Shown here piece after piece: positions 1 through 8,735 of a stretch of DNA of 64,000 nt. Where the stretch lies: contig JAWLBX010000009.1 of NCBI GenBank assembly GCA_041687435.1, positions 62,001 to 126,000 on the forward strand, read 5' to 3'. Position numbers and translations under genes: made by a program. This DNA is from JACKII01 sp041687435 (GTDB lineage: Bacteria; Pseudomonadota; Alphaproteobacteria; Bin95). A model generated the notes under the pieces. It saw only the letters and a list, made by a program, of their open reading frames with translations. It did no database searches and was not told where the DNA came from. The first letter of the stretch is position 1. Every line of letters begins with the position of its first letter.

Positions 1-2129
1 GCGGTGCGGCAGCTGCTTCCAGCGGGAATGCCGCCGACGGCTCAGCCAGTGCCGGCCCAGCCAGTAACGGCACGGCAAGCAGCACTCCCGCCAGCGGCAG
101 CAGTGACAGCGCCCCTGCTGCCGCTCCATCCGCCACCGCGACCGTTGCGCAGCCAATGGTGCTGTCGCCAAATGCTGCCGCAGTGTTCAACGCCGAAGGC
201 ATACCGAAGCCGGTGGCCAGCGCGGTTGCCGGATTGGACAAGCGCACGTTTGCCTCGGCTGACGACCTGACCCGGCAGGCGACCCAGGCCATTGCCAGCG
301 AGCTGGCCAAGGCCGGGCAGGCGCAGGCGGACAAGTTCATGGCCGCCCTGAAGGCACAGATCAAACCACAGACGAAGACACAGATCGCTTTCGACGACGC
401 CACCATGACGGCGCTGCTGAAGATGCCGGCGCTGCAACCGGTCGGTCCGGGCGTTCCGGGATGGGTGGAACCGCTGCAAGGGGTGACCTTTGCCGGCCAT
501 TCCCTGTTTGCGTCCGCCGCGGTGGATCCGCTCAACCAGGCGGAGGGGCGGCCGGAAAGTTTGGCTCAGGATTTGCCCAATCTGGTGCAAACCGCCCTGA
601 AACGGCCGGCAAACGGCGCCGATCCCCTGCAATTGAACGTTCCGGACGATTGCGGCTGCGTTCCGTGGGATAAGAAAGCGGACCGGGATGTTTATGGGTT
701 TTATCCCTATTGGGCTGCAAGCGGCGAGGCGCCGCCGGCCGTCGATCTGAGCCTGTATTCGCGGGTGGCCTTTTTCGCCGCCAGCACTGGCAAGGTGGCG
801 GGCGGCTATGGCATTGTCGATTGGGCCGGCTGGCAGGCATCGGATACGCCGGAAGGCGACGGTATCGCTGCCTTTATCGAAGATGTGCACCGCCACAATG
901 GCAGGGCCGACCTGGCCGTGTACCTGGACCAGTGGCAGACCTGGGCCGGGAAAGAGGCGGACGTGGCGCAAATGGCAAGGGATGTTGCGGCCCGCGCGCC
1001 GCAGCCACCGGGCTTCTGGTCTGCTGCCTGGCGCATGGTGCGGTCATGGGGGGAGGTCAACGGGTTTCTGGAGGCGCCATTGGATGGCATCACGCTCTAT
1101 TTCCCCGATCTGGCCGATGCCCTGACCGGCAAGAACCCGCCGGAGACGCCCGTATCCGCCGGCAGCAAAATCCTGTCGGTGGTCAAGGCGTTTCGCGCGG
1201 AACTCCCGGACTCCGTGGCGGTCAACATCGCATTCGACATGCCCATCGCGGGGACCGAGGACTCCGACGTTCCATCGGTAGTGCGGGATATCCGCAAACG
1301 CGTCACCCTGCTCTATATGGCGCTGGTGCCGGATGTGCAGGCGGATGGAATGGAGGGGGTGCCATTCGACCTGGTGCTGGTTCTGCTCAACCGGCCGACC
1401 ACGGAGAGCAAGAAGCTGTTAGTCCGCGGCATTCAGGACGGCTTTGCCGGCAATATCCGCCGCGACATGCTGCGCAAGACAGTGGCCGTTCTGGCCGCGA
1501 GCGGTCACGAACCGATCTATAGCCTGGAGCCCGAACTGCAGGAGGCAGAACGCGTGTTGCGGCCGAAGGAGATGCCGTTCAGCCAGTTGGACGACGACCT
1601 GAGTTTCGCGCGCGACAACTTCCGCGGCGTCGGTTTCTGGCCTTTGCCAACCGCCGCGGACGCCGGCTATGAATCCGTCGCCGCGCTGTTGCGCGACCGG
1701 TTCTGGGTGGGCGACGGCAGCGGCGCCGAAGCCGGGGCGCAGGCCGCCGGATGGTCGCTGGCGCAGGCCGTTCCCGCGATCGGAGTGGTTGCCGGCCAGG
1801 TGGAGGCGCTGGTTGCCGGTCTCGCGGAGTTTGTCTGCACCAACCGGATCGCGGCCCGGTTCCTGGCCGCCGCCTTGTTCGGCCTGTTGCTGTTGCTGGC
1901 GCTGCTGTCCTATTTCCGCTGCGTGATCTGCATGCGACTTGCCCACAAGTCCTATGTATTGCCGGCGCTTGGCCTTGCGTTTGCAGTCCTGTGGTTCCTG
2001 CTGGCCGTGTTCGACCCGTTTTTTGCGCCGTTTGCAATCCTCTGGCTGTTGGTGCTTCTGCCCCTGCTGATCCTGTTCAACTTGGCGTTCGGCTACATGT
2101 TCCGCATGCGCCGGGCCGATGATCCCTAG
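1..2129 (+). CDS. Membrane-anchored protein with degenerate GH18-like domain (5' partial)
   Basis: The reading frame is open from the left edge, so the gene begins before the window; the first internal ATG at 156 is not a convincing start. The first 50 or so residues are an Ala/Ser/Gly/Asn-rich linker. A globular part follows, with VYGFYPYW near nt 688-711, which resembles the first strand of a GH18 (chitinase-like) barrel. The stretch LDGITLYFPDL near nt 1081-1113 sits where GH18 enzymes carry DGxDxDxE, but the acidic catalytic residues are missing, so activity is doubtful. The C-terminus (nt about 1850-2110) holds about three hydrophobic membrane segments. It converges on the CIS operon and overlaps the gp25-like stop codon by four bases. 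That suggests a CIS partner such as an anchor or peptidoglycan-binding factor, but this is inference; an unrelated envelope protein is possible. Confidence 0.6.
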   Translation, partial: GAAAASSGNAADGSASAGPASNGTASSTPASGSSDSAPAAAPSATATVAQPMVLSPNAAAVFNAEGIPKPVASAVAGLDKRTFASADDLTRQATQAIASELAKAGQAQADKFMAALKAQIKPQTKTQIAFDDATMTALLKMPALQPVGPGVPGWVEPLQGVTFAGHSLFASAAVDPLNQAEGRPESLAQDLPNLVQTALKRPANGADPLQLNVPDDCGCVPWDKKADRDVYGFYPYWAASGEAPPAVDLSLYSRVAFFAASTGKVAGGYGIVDWAGWQASDTPEGDGIAAFIEDVHRHNGRADLAVYLDQWQTWAGKEADVAQMARDVAARAPQPPGFWSAAWRMVRSWGEVNGFLEAPLDGITLYFPDLADALTGKNPPETPVSAGSKILSVVKAFRAELPDSVAVNIAFDMPIAGTEDSDVPSVVRDIRKRVTLLYMALVPDVQADGMEGVPFDLVLVLLNRPTTESKKLLVRGIQDGFAGNIRRDMLRKTVAVLAASGHEPIYSLEPELQEAERVLRPKEMPFSQLDDDLSFARDNFRGVGFWPLPTAADAGYESVAALLRDRFWVGDGSGAEAGAQAAGWSLAQAVPAIGVVAGQVEALVAGLAEFVCTNRIAARFLAAALFGLLLLLALLSYFRCVICMRLAHKSYVLPALGLAFAVLWFLLAVFDPFFAPFAILWLLVLLPLLILFNLAFGYMFRMRRADDP

Positions 2130-2563
2130 GGCGCGGCATTCGCGGGCACCAGTGTGCCCTCGTTCAGGTAGAACGGAAAAACGATGTTGCTGCGCGTGTT
2201 GGTGGCGCGGATACGGTAAACCAATTCGATCAACAGCCGCCCATTCATCGCATCGTCGATGGTGACGGTTATGGAGTCGAGGATGATGCGCGGCTCGAAG
2301 AACAGGATTGCCTGACGGATTTCGTCGCGCAGACTGGCTTCCAGGTTCGAGTCCATGATGTCGAACACATAGCGGTAGATGCCGCAGCCATAATCCGGCT
2401 GCATCACCCGCTCGCCCGGCCGGGTGTGCATCAGGATGTGCAGGCTCTCTCGGATGTCATCCTCCGCGGAGACCATCATGGCCGCCCCGGTCGTTCCGGC
2501 AAAGGCCGGCGGGAAGGCCCAGCCGGTGCCAAGAAAGGCGGTGTCGTGGCCAGGGCGCCGCAT
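2126..2563 (-). CDS. CIS baseplate wedge protein, gp25/GPW family (Pvc9/Afp9-like)
   Basis: This 145-residue protein has the features of the gp25/GPW family: an N-terminal GTGWAFPP segment, then DIRESLHIL, TRPGERVMQPDYGCG and a C-terminal beta-rich part. In contractile tails it joins the inner baseplate ring that links the sheath to the hub. Length and start fit the family, whose members begin just before the GxGxxFPP stretch. It is the last gene of the minus-strand CIS run, 10 bp after the spike gene, and its stop overlaps the stop of the opposing membrane-protein gene. In the Photorhabdus and Serratia clusters the next gene would encode a PAAR-like tip and then large baseplate proteins; neither follows here. 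Confidence 0.88.
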   Translation of the reverse strand: MRRPGHDTAFLGTGWAFPPAFAGTTGAAMMVSAEDDIRESLHILMHTRPGERVMQPDYGCGIYRYVFDIMDSNLEASLRDEIRQAILFFEPRIILDSITVTIDDAMNGRLLIELVYRIRATNTRSNIVFPFYLNEGTLVPANAAP

Positions 2564-2573
2564 TCGCCGCTCC

Positions 2574-4337
2574 TCAGTTGATCATGACCATGCCGCCCTT
2601 GATCGTCGTTGATGCGCTGCCCGACAATTCCGCCGTTGCGTTGCCGCTGGCGGAAAAGGCGGTGTCGGCGCTGGCGGACACATTCATGCCCTTGATATCG
2701 ACGTTCATCGTGGCGGTCATGCTGATATTGCCGTCGGCCTTGATCGTGATGTCTTTGGGACTGCTGATCTGGATGCCGCTCGGTGACAGTTCGATTTTGT
2801 TGCCGGTTTCATCGTGAATGGTGATGGTTTTGCCGGAATCGTCATAAATCATCTGGTTGTTGGCCGGCGTGGTGACCGTGATCTTTTTGTTTTCTTCATC
2901 GAATTCCAGCTTCATTTTCTCGCGCGTGACCACCGCCTTGGTGTTGTTCTTGTCTTCCATGTCGTAGGGCGGGTTTAGCTTTGGGTTATAGAGGCTGCCG
3001 AGGACGACGGCCTGTGCCGGGTCCTCGTTCAGAAACCCGACCACCACCTCGTCGTCGATTTCCGGCAGCCAGAAGCCGCCAAACTGGTTGGAGGCATAGA
3101 AGCCGGCCAGCCTGGCCCAAACGCCCGGCTGATCGCTGCCAAGCAATGGCAGCGTCACCTCAATCCGGTAAAGGTTGTCCGGGTCTTGTTCCAGCTTCAG
3201 CACCTTGCCGATCTGTAGCCCGCGCATCGCTGCGACCAGGCCGGCGGCATCCGGGCTGGCGATAGTGTGACGGTCGGCATGGGTTTCCGAGTCGATGCCG
3301 GTCGTAACCGTCGTGGTCCAGGCACCGGCGCGGATTTCGTGCCGGACGGCGCCGATATAGGCGGTGCCGCTGAACCGCTCGCCCAGATTGGCAAGTTCGA
3401 TCGTTTGACCCAGAACAGCCTTGGCAGAGCCGGGGAAGGCGATTTCCGCCCGGTTTGCGGCCAGACCGGCCCGCAATTGCCGCGCCTTGGCCCAGGGAGA
3501 GAGGCTGTCCGGGAGTACGGCGGCCGTTTGCAACAGCGCCGGATCTCCGTCCAGAGCCTTGGCCAGCGCGTCCGGCGACAGATTTCCTGGCCCCGCCTCC
3601 GACGCTGCGATGGCTGCGGCCGTCTGTGAGGTCGCCTGCTGGTTTTGGATATCCCAGGTGTGGGCTTCCGCCTTGGCGCGTTGGGCGCGGGCATCGACCC
3701 GTCCGTCGAAGCGGATCAGGTCAACGCCGTAGGTGACGACCAGAGTTGCGGACTGGGTGGCATCCGGTGCGGTAACCGTGATGCCGTCATTGGTCGGCAC
3801 TACGACCAGGCCGTTCACTTCCGCCCGCGCCAGCATGAAATCCCAATCGGTCGCATCGAACTGCACCAGCTTGGTAAATTCGGGTGTGGTGCTGTCCACG
3901 GTTGCGGAAAGCCCCGCGTTCTGGATCAGCTTGGCGACGACATCGCTGTCCTTGGCCTTTTCCGACACGGTGTTGCTGCGCGCCAGCGTCATCTTCACCG
4001 CCTCGTGCAGGCATTCCACTTCCAGTTGAACATTGTTATCGCCGGTAATGCTCAGGTGTTGGGCAACGACGATGCCCTTGAACAAGGTTTCCGGCGATGC
4101 CGTGCCATAGCCGGCGGCGATTTCTACCTTGGTGCCGGGTTTGAATTTCGAGTCTGTCAGGGGAAAATCTTCGAATCCGGGGTCGCCATCGATGTAGGCG
4201 AGGCGCGCACGGCCGAGGCGGTTGACGGTAAAATCGACATCGGCCCGCACGAGATTTTCGCCGTCGATCTCGCTGCCGTCCGCCTTGACCGAAACGGAGA
4301 TGACGCCTTCGCTGTTTTCGAGCGGAGAGATGGCCAT
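2574..4337 (-). CDS. CIS hub/spike protein, VgrG-like (Pvc8/Afp8-like)
   Basis: A 587-residue VgrG/gp5-gp27-type spike, which forms the trimeric hub and needle base of the injection device. Residues 1 to about 350 resemble the gp27-like hub. An OB-fold (gp5-type) domain follows from about 372, with IEVTLPLLGSDQPGVWARL and LPEIDDEVVVGFLNEDP as typical segments. The last 100 residues are short beta repeats (ITIKADGNISM, MNVDIKGMNVSASAD) expected for a triple-stranded beta-helix. No effector extension is seen at the C-terminus. The start codon lies 12 bp beyond the LysM gene's stop, so the two are probably cotranscribed. Assignment to CIS rather than T6SS comes from neighbours: LysM, DUF4255 and gp19-like tube genes, with no Tss genes in view. 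Confidence 0.9.
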   Translation of the reverse strand: MAISPLENSEGVISVSVKADGSEIDGENLVRADVDFTVNRLGRARLAYIDGDPGFEDFPLTDSKFKPGTKVEIAAGYGTASPETLFKGIVVAQHLSITGDNNVQLEVECLHEAVKMTLARSNTVSEKAKDSDVVAKLIQNAGLSATVDSTTPEFTKLVQFDATDWDFMLARAEVNGLVVVPTNDGITVTAPDATQSATLVVTYGVDLIRFDGRVDARAQRAKAEAHTWDIQNQQATSQTAAAIAASEAGPGNLSPDALAKALDGDPALLQTAAVLPDSLSPWAKARQLRAGLAANRAEIAFPGSAKAVLGQTIELANLGERFSGTAYIGAVRHEIRAGAWTTTVTTGIDSETHADRHTIASPDAAGLVAAMRGLQIGKVLKLEQDPDNLYRIEVTLPLLGSDQPGVWARLAGFYASNQFGGFWLPEIDDEVVVGFLNEDPAQAVVLGSLYNPKLNPPYDMEDKNNTKAVVTREKMKLEFDEENKKITVTTPANNQMIYDDSGKTITIHDETGNKIELSPSGIQISSPKDITIKADGNISMTATMNVDIKGMNVSASADTAFSASGNATAELSGSASTTIKGGMVMIN

Positions 4338-4349
4338 GGGGAAGGTGCC

Positions 4350-5069
4350 TCAGCTCAGGGGCGGAAAGTGCAGCACGCTGTTTGGCTTCAACGAGCGAAA
4401 GTCGGTCAGGCCGTTGAAGCGCGCAACCATGAGATATTGCGATCCATCCTGATAGATTTGCTCGCACAGCAAGGGCAGGGTGTCCCCCTCGCGCACAGTC
4501 ACCGCGTGCGTCATATCCGGCGAATTGTTCTTCTTTTCGTTGGCAGACTGGCTGTTAGAGCGGAAGCGGACGAATTTCAGCTTCAACTTGGCCCGCAACG
4601 GTTCCCCGGTCGGTTTGAACAGGGTGTAATTGACAGTCAGGTCTTGAGCGCGGCCATAGAAGTTGTCAAAATTCTCGCCCCAATTCAGCTTGATCACGTT
4701 CGGTTCGTGCTTGTCGCCATTGTAGGTGTAACAGACGCTTTTCAGGCGATCCACCAGGTCCGGTACGGGCGTCGGGTTGCTGGCAGTCAGGCCGCCGGTG
4801 CTGCCGCTGGCGGGCGGCACCGCGCCGGTGGAATCCAGCACCAGCGAGAAAGAGACGCTTTCGGGCACGTACCGGGCGTATTTCTTGTCCTCGGTGTTGC
4901 CGTTGATCGGTGCCGTATCCTTGTCGCTGTAGTCGATGGCGAGGCTGCGTTCCAATTCCGCCGGGTTGATCAGCGCGCTGAATATGTTGCTGTCGCCGCC
5001 TTGGACTGAAACCGTGCCGCTTTTCGCGACAGTGCAACGCTGGATGGTGAGCTTGGTCAGTCCGGCCAT
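4350..5069 (-). CDS. CIS baseplate protein with C-terminal LysM domain (Pvc7/Afp7-like)
   Basis: The 239-residue product starts MAGLTKLTIQRC. The frame stays open upstream, but that part overlaps the small gene at 5074-5247, so the start at 5069 is preferred. The N-terminal two thirds match the LysM-type peptidoglycan-binding/baseplate proteins of CIS: it is a soluble beta-rich protein without a signal peptide. The last 55 residues form a LysM unit (VREGDTLPLLCEQIY ... LKPNSVLHFPPL). In contractile tails this protein (T4 gp53-like) locks the hub to the inner baseplate; the LysM fold there is a binding module and need not touch peptidoglycan. It lies between the DUF5908-like gene and the spike gene, the same order as in Photorhabdus clusters. 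Confidence 0.87.
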   Translation of the reverse strand: MAGLTKLTIQRCTVAKSGTVSVQGGDSNIFSALINPAELERSLAIDYSDKDTAPINGNTEDKKYARYVPESVSFSLVLDSTGAVPPASGSTGGLTASNPTPVPDLVDRLKSVCYTYNGDKHEPNVIKLNWGENFDNFYGRAQDLTVNYTLFKPTGEPLRAKLKLKFVRFRSNSQSANEKKNNSPDMTHAVTVREGDTLPLLCEQIYQDGSQYLMVARFNGLTDFRSLKPNSVLHFPPLS

Positions 5070-5073
5070 CGCC

Positions 5074-5247
5074 CTAGCGTTCCCGCTGCCGGCGCAGGGC
5101 TTCGGCAATGCGCCGCTCGCAATCGGCCGCCAGTTCGCGCCGCAGCGTGCGCAGCGCCTGGGCAAGGCGCTCGTCTTCGACGTTGCCCTGCCTTCCTTCC
5201 GGCGCAATTTCGCAATTGATTGTCAGATTGCGGATTTCAACGGCCAT
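5074..5247 (-). CDS. Small CIS-associated protein, DUF5908-like (Pvc6-position)
   Basis: This 57-residue ORF begins MAVEIRNLTINCEI and ends in a charged helix rich in Arg and Glu. Its ATG (5247) directly abuts the stop codon of the second tube gene, and its stop is 4 bp before the LysM gene start, so it fits exactly in the operon and leaves almost no non-coding space. The N-terminal pattern (short beta strand, 'xIEIRxLxI') is what I recall for DUF5908 proteins, which sit between a tube protein and the LysM protein in many CIS loci. Its function is not established. It is below the usual length cutoff of gene finders and could be missed in automatic annotation. Confidence 0.75.
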   Translation of the reverse strand: MAVEIRNLTINCEIAPEGRQGNVEDERLAQALRTLRRELAADCERRIAEALRRQRER

Positions 5248-5703
5248 TCACATCACCCTGGTCAATTCGTTATAGGTCAGTTCGATCCGCTCGATGGCCA
5301 CTTCGTTCTTGGTTGCGTTGAACGATTCCACCACCCAGTTGACCGGATAGGCGTGAGAGGCGTTCCACATCCGCACCGGCACGCGCGTCTCGTTCAGCAA
5401 CTGCACCTGAACCGGTTTCGGCGAGATTGGTTTCGCCAGCCCGCCCTCCAGCACCGACTTGCACCAGACCACCAGCGGCGAGGCGATCAGGGCGATGCCG
5501 CGCTTCAGCACCAGATTCTGATGGCTCACGCCCTTGGGCAACTGGTGCTGAAACAGGTTCTGCCCGCCTTCGGCAACGCTTTCGGTTTCCATTTTGGACG
5601 CCAGGCCATCCACCTCTTGGAACGAGGTATCGGTCGCCAGGTTGCCCATGATAGTGACGCGGAAGTGAAATGCGGGCAGTGGGTGCGGGTCGAGAAGAGT
5701 CAT
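5248..5703 (-). CDS. CIS tube protein, T4 gp19-like (Pvc5/Afp5-like)
   Basis: A 151-residue member of the phage tail tube family (conserved T4 gp19-like). Typical features are the opening LPAFHFRVTI, the loop SFQEVDGLASKMETESVAEGG, and the C-terminal VESFNATKNEVAIERIELTYN. It differs from the neighbouring tube protein and likely forms the first tube ring that adapts the main tube to the spike hub, as Pvc5 does. It lies 69 bp after the main tube gene; I see no hairpin in that gap. The stop codon abuts the start codon of the small DUF5908-like gene, which suggests translational coupling. Confidence 0.85.
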   Translation of the reverse strand: MTLLDPHPLPAFHFRVTIMGNLATDTSFQEVDGLASKMETESVAEGGQNLFQHQLPKGVSHQNLVLKRGIALIASPLVVWCKSVLEGGLAKPISPKPVQVQLLNETRVPVRMWNASHAYPVNWVVESFNATKNEVAIERIELTYNELTRVM

Positions 5704-5772
5704 GAAATCTCAGAACAGACGCCGCAACGCAGCCCTGAACTTTTGTTCGGGGCCGCGTGAATGCGGTGCCAG

Positions 5773-6231
5773 CTAGCCATTGGCGATGGTCAGGCCTTCG
5801 TGTGCGATCTCGATGGTTTCGACCGCCACCTCGTTTCCGTCCGACTTCATGTCGGTTCCGGTAATTTTGGTCGGAAAGGCGTTGGTCAAGGTCCAGACCA
5901 TGGTCGGCGAGCCGGATTCGTCTAGCAGGCTGATCGTGACCGGGATGCGTTTGATCGTGTTCATCTTGACCTGATTGAACCAATCCCAGAACTTGTTGTC
6001 GGACTTGAACACGCCCTTTTTCATGGTGATGTTCGAGTACTTTTTGATGCCCGGCATTTTCACAGTGCTGAACACCGGGCTGTCGCCAGCGCGGTATTCA
6101 ATCGGCTGTGCTTCCACGTCGAGGCCGGAGACCTCCTGAAAACTCATCACGTTACTGTCCCATTTCACCTCGAAATGGAATTTCGGAATGGGCCAGATGC
6201 TTGTGCTTTGGGCAGAACCGTCGTCGGCCAT
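5773..6231 (-). CDS. CIS main inner tube protein, T4 gp19-like (Pvc1/Afp1-like)
   Basis: The 152-residue protein has the same fold signature as its downstream neighbour: IPKFHFEVKWD, SFQEVSGLDVEAQPIEYRAGD, and GNEVAVETIEIAHEGLT at the end. The Hcp/gp19-type beta barrel assembles as stacked hexamers that form the inner tube through which cargo passes. It follows the sheath gene by about 40 bp, so sheath and tube would be made together at high level. The order sheath-then-tube is reversed relative to the Photorhabdus cassette, where the tube gene comes first. Assignment as main tube rather than adapter ring rests on its place next to the sheath gene. Confidence 0.87.
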   Translation of the reverse strand: MADDGSAQSTSIWPIPKFHFEVKWDSNVMSFQEVSGLDVEAQPIEYRAGDSPVFSTVKMPGIKKYSNITMKKGVFKSDNKFWDWFNQVKMNTIKRIPVTISLLDESGSPTMVWTLTNAFPTKITGTDMKSDGNEVAVETIEIAHEGLTIANG

Positions 6232-6272
6232 GGGGATGTCTCCTTAAGGTCGTGCGATTAGGGCGGCTGCGC

Positions 6273-7898
6273 CTAGGAGCGCTGCTGCTGTTGCTGGAAG
6301 GTGATTTCGATGAACTCGGCGGGCCGCGTCGGTGCCAGGAGAACGGTAACGCGGAGAACGCCCTCCAGAATGTCGTTCGGCGTCATCGTCTCGCCCAGGC
6401 CGACATGGACGCTGAAAGCGTCCTCCGGCACCGCACCAGCCAGGCCGCCAGCCTTCCAGATGCCGGTCAGGAAATTGGAGATCATGCTCTTGACCGTGAT
6501 CCACGTGTTGGCCGTGTTCGGCTCGAACACATAGGCCTTGGCCGCCAAACGCACCGATTCTTCGATCATGATCATGGTGCGGCGCACGTTGACATAGCGC
6601 CAATCCAGGCTGTTGCCGTCCAGCGTGCGCGCGCCCCAGACCAGCACGCCCTCGCCGATGAACGGCCGGATCGCGTTGATCGACTTGCCCATGGGCGTAA
6701 CGTTCAGGTCTTCCTGCTCCGCGTTGGAGATGTTGACCGTTGGCGACACGACGGACGACAGGCTGACATTGGCCGGCGCCTTCCAAACGCCGCGGGTCGC
6801 ATCCACCATGGTGTAAATGCCGACCATGGCCGGGGCGGGCGGCACCAGGTTGAGTTTGGTGGCGATCTGGCCGGTGATTTCACGGTAGAGGCCGCTCACC
6901 GAACGGAGCGTCTTGTCCAGCATCGCCTTGCCGTCGGACTTGCCGGTCCAGTCGCTTGTGATCGAGTCGATCGCATCGGCCAGTTGCTTTTGCGCCGGGG
7001 TCGGGGTGGGGGGGGTGGAGCCGCCGGCTGCAGCCGTGGCGTCTTCGGTCTCGTCATCCTTCGCCTTGGTGGCCTTGCGCGTCGAACCCGTCTCGGGCAA
7101 CCCCAACTCACTGCGCAGCAATTTCTGCAACTCGGCCTGGCCATTGGCATCGAGGTGGCCGAAATTGATGTCCCGGTTTTGGTAGATCGTAGTGTTCACC
7201 CACGGATAATAGGCTGTGCCATAATTCAGATGGTTGATGCCGAGCGCGTTGCGGAAGGCGTCCACCATGTCGCCAGCCGGGTCCTGCCGGTCGCGCCAGC
7301 CATCCCAGATATCCAGCACGGCGAAGCGGTTCATCATCTTGCCGCAATGGGCCAGCATTGCCTGCTGGACGCTGGTGCAATCCTGATGCGACAGCCGGAC
7401 CGCCTCCGGAATCACCACCAGCGTCGGCTCCTGTTCTTTCTCCAGCGCGACGAACGGTTTGGTCATCTTGCCGGCGTCGAAGTCATCCGCGTAGCTGCCG
7501 ATGGAAACGATGTAGCAGGGGCCGCCACCGTTCTGGAAGAACAGGCTCATGGCCGAATACATCAGGTAGGGGGGTGATGTCTGCGGCAACCAGTAGTCGG
7601 TAGCGCCGATGGTGATGTCGTGCGGATCCTGCACGGTTGCGACCGCATAGATGGGGTCTTTGGCCTGAGGCTGGGTTGTGACGATGCCGAACGTCGCTGC
7701 CGGCGGGCCGCCGAAATAATTCAGATATTCCGCCATGGACGAAATGCGCCACGGCACATTGCGCAGCGAGCGGTTGCCATTGACCGCCTTTTCGGTGTGG
7801 CCGACGAATACCGGAACGGCCGTCGCCACCTCGACGATGGAATTGGGGAATGCGTCCTTTTCGACGATATAAACGCCGGGTGTTTTCATGACAGCCAT
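6273..7898 (-). CDS. CIS contractile sheath protein
   Basis: The 541-residue sheath subunit opens with MKTPGVYIVEKDAFPNSIVE, the classic start of phage and CIS sheaths. Its C-terminal core includes VWGARTLDGNSLDWRYVNVR and FLTGIWKAGGLAGAVPEDAF, which carry the sheath domain and the strands that interlock neighbouring subunits. Residues about 270-303 form a Thr/Ala/Pro/charged low-complexity insert, probably an exposed loop. The tail ends in a run of glutamines. Only one sheath gene is present, whereas Photorhabdus and Serratia devices carry three; single-sheath devices are known from other CIS lineages. The sheath stores energy and contracts to drive the tube through a membrane. Confidence 0.93.
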   Translation of the reverse strand: MAVMKTPGVYIVEKDAFPNSIVEVATAVPVFVGHTEKAVNGNRSLRNVPWRISSMAEYLNYFGGPPAATFGIVTTQPQAKDPIYAVATVQDPHDITIGATDYWLPQTSPPYLMYSAMSLFFQNGGGPCYIVSIGSYADDFDAGKMTKPFVALEKEQEPTLVVIPEAVRLSHQDCTSVQQAMLAHCGKMMNRFAVLDIWDGWRDRQDPAGDMVDAFRNALGINHLNYGTAYYPWVNTTIYQNRDINFGHLDANGQAELQKLLRSELGLPETGSTRKATKAKDDETEDATAAAGGSTPPTPTPAQKQLADAIDSITSDWTGKSDGKAMLDKTLRSVSGLYREITGQIATKLNLVPPAPAMVGIYTMVDATRGVWKAPANVSLSSVVSPTVNISNAEQEDLNVTPMGKSINAIRPFIGEGVLVWGARTLDGNSLDWRYVNVRRTMIMIEESVRLAAKAYVFEPNTANTWITVKSMISNFLTGIWKAGGLAGAVPEDAFSVHVGLGETMTPNDILEGVLRVTVLLAPTRPAEFIEITFQQQQQRS

Positions 7899-7919
7899 CG
7901 TATCGAGTCCCTCTGGCAG

Positions 7920-8735
7920 TTAAATATTGACGAATATTTCGGCTTCCATCGCCGGGCCGGTCTTGCCCGGAATTGGGCGGAACCGGTTGCCGGCGTTTGG
8001 CAGGCGCCGGATCAGCACGCGCTCGGCGACGCTGCCTTGCTCGCGTAGTTGAAAGCGGTAGGGCGCTCGCTCCGCCAGCGGCAGCGGCGCGGTGGAGCGA
8101 AAGACCTGGGCCGTATGGTTACCGGGAATCGGCGCCTCACCCAGGGCGTCGAAATTGTGGGCCCCGTCTGCATCGATGATGCTGAGGGTGCCGTGTGCTG
8201 CCGCGCCCTGCACCAGATAGGTCCAGAACACCTCGCGGCTGGCCAGGCGGACGACGCAATCCATCGGTTGGCCTTCAGCTACCGGGGCGGTCAGTGCGAG
8301 TTCGAACAGCGGGCGCCGTTCAGGCACCGCCGGGTGCGGTGTTGCATCCGCCGCCGCATCACCCAATCCCGCGGCCCCTGCATGAACGCCAGGGTGGAGG
8401 CGCCAGCGCCCGTCCGGCTCCTGCACCTTGTTGGCCATGGAAAGACGGAGGATTTTCGGGCTGTTGCTGAGAAACGGTTCACTTGCCGCCGTCAGCAGCG
8501 GGTCAGTCACCCATGCGAGAAAGCGGAATGGTGCGTCCGCCTCGTCGCCCGAAGGCGGATTGGCCCGATCGGTAGCGATTGTCAAACGGCTGCCGTCGGC
8601 GCGCCAAGCATACCACCGTGCGGCCAGCCGATTCGCTGTAACGGTATCCGGCCGAAGTTCCAGGCCATGGGCTGTGCCATCCGCGAAATAGTCATGCTCC
8701 ACCGTGACCGATACCAGGGGCGTGAAGCGCATCAT
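7920..8735 (-). CDS. Uncharacterised CIS-cluster protein
   Basis: A 271-residue soluble protein without signal peptide, transmembrane segment or recognised catalytic motif. Its ATG overlaps the stop of the tail-terminator gene (ATGA type), and the sheath gene starts 21 bp after its stop, so it is clearly an operon member. The N-terminus (VSVTVEHDYFADG, then LRPDTVTANRL) recalls proteins of unknown role that accompany sheath and terminator genes in several non-Photorhabdus CIS clusters; this is from memory and not checked. The rest is predicted beta-rich, with repeated short Arg/Leu/Pro strands. Candidate roles are a cap or adapter at the terminator end, or an assembly factor. I cannot assign a function. 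Confidence 0.7.
   Translation of the reverse strand: MMRFTPLVSVTVEHDYFADGTAHGLELRPDTVTANRLAARWYAWRADGSRLTIATDRANPPSGDEADAPFRFLAWVTDPLLTAASEPFLSNSPKILRLSMANKVQEPDGRWRLHPGVHAGAAGLGDAAADATPHPAVPERRPLFELALTAPVAEGQPMDCVVRLASREVFWTYLVQGAAAHGTLSIIDADGAHNFDALGEAPIPGNHTAQVFRSTAPLPLAERAPYRFQLREQGSVAERVLIRRLPNAGNRFRPIPGKTGPAMEAEIFVNI

Noticed and set aside
1..2129. Active chitinase
   Set aside because: The acidic catalytic residues of the GH18 motif are absent and the protein is membrane-anchored.
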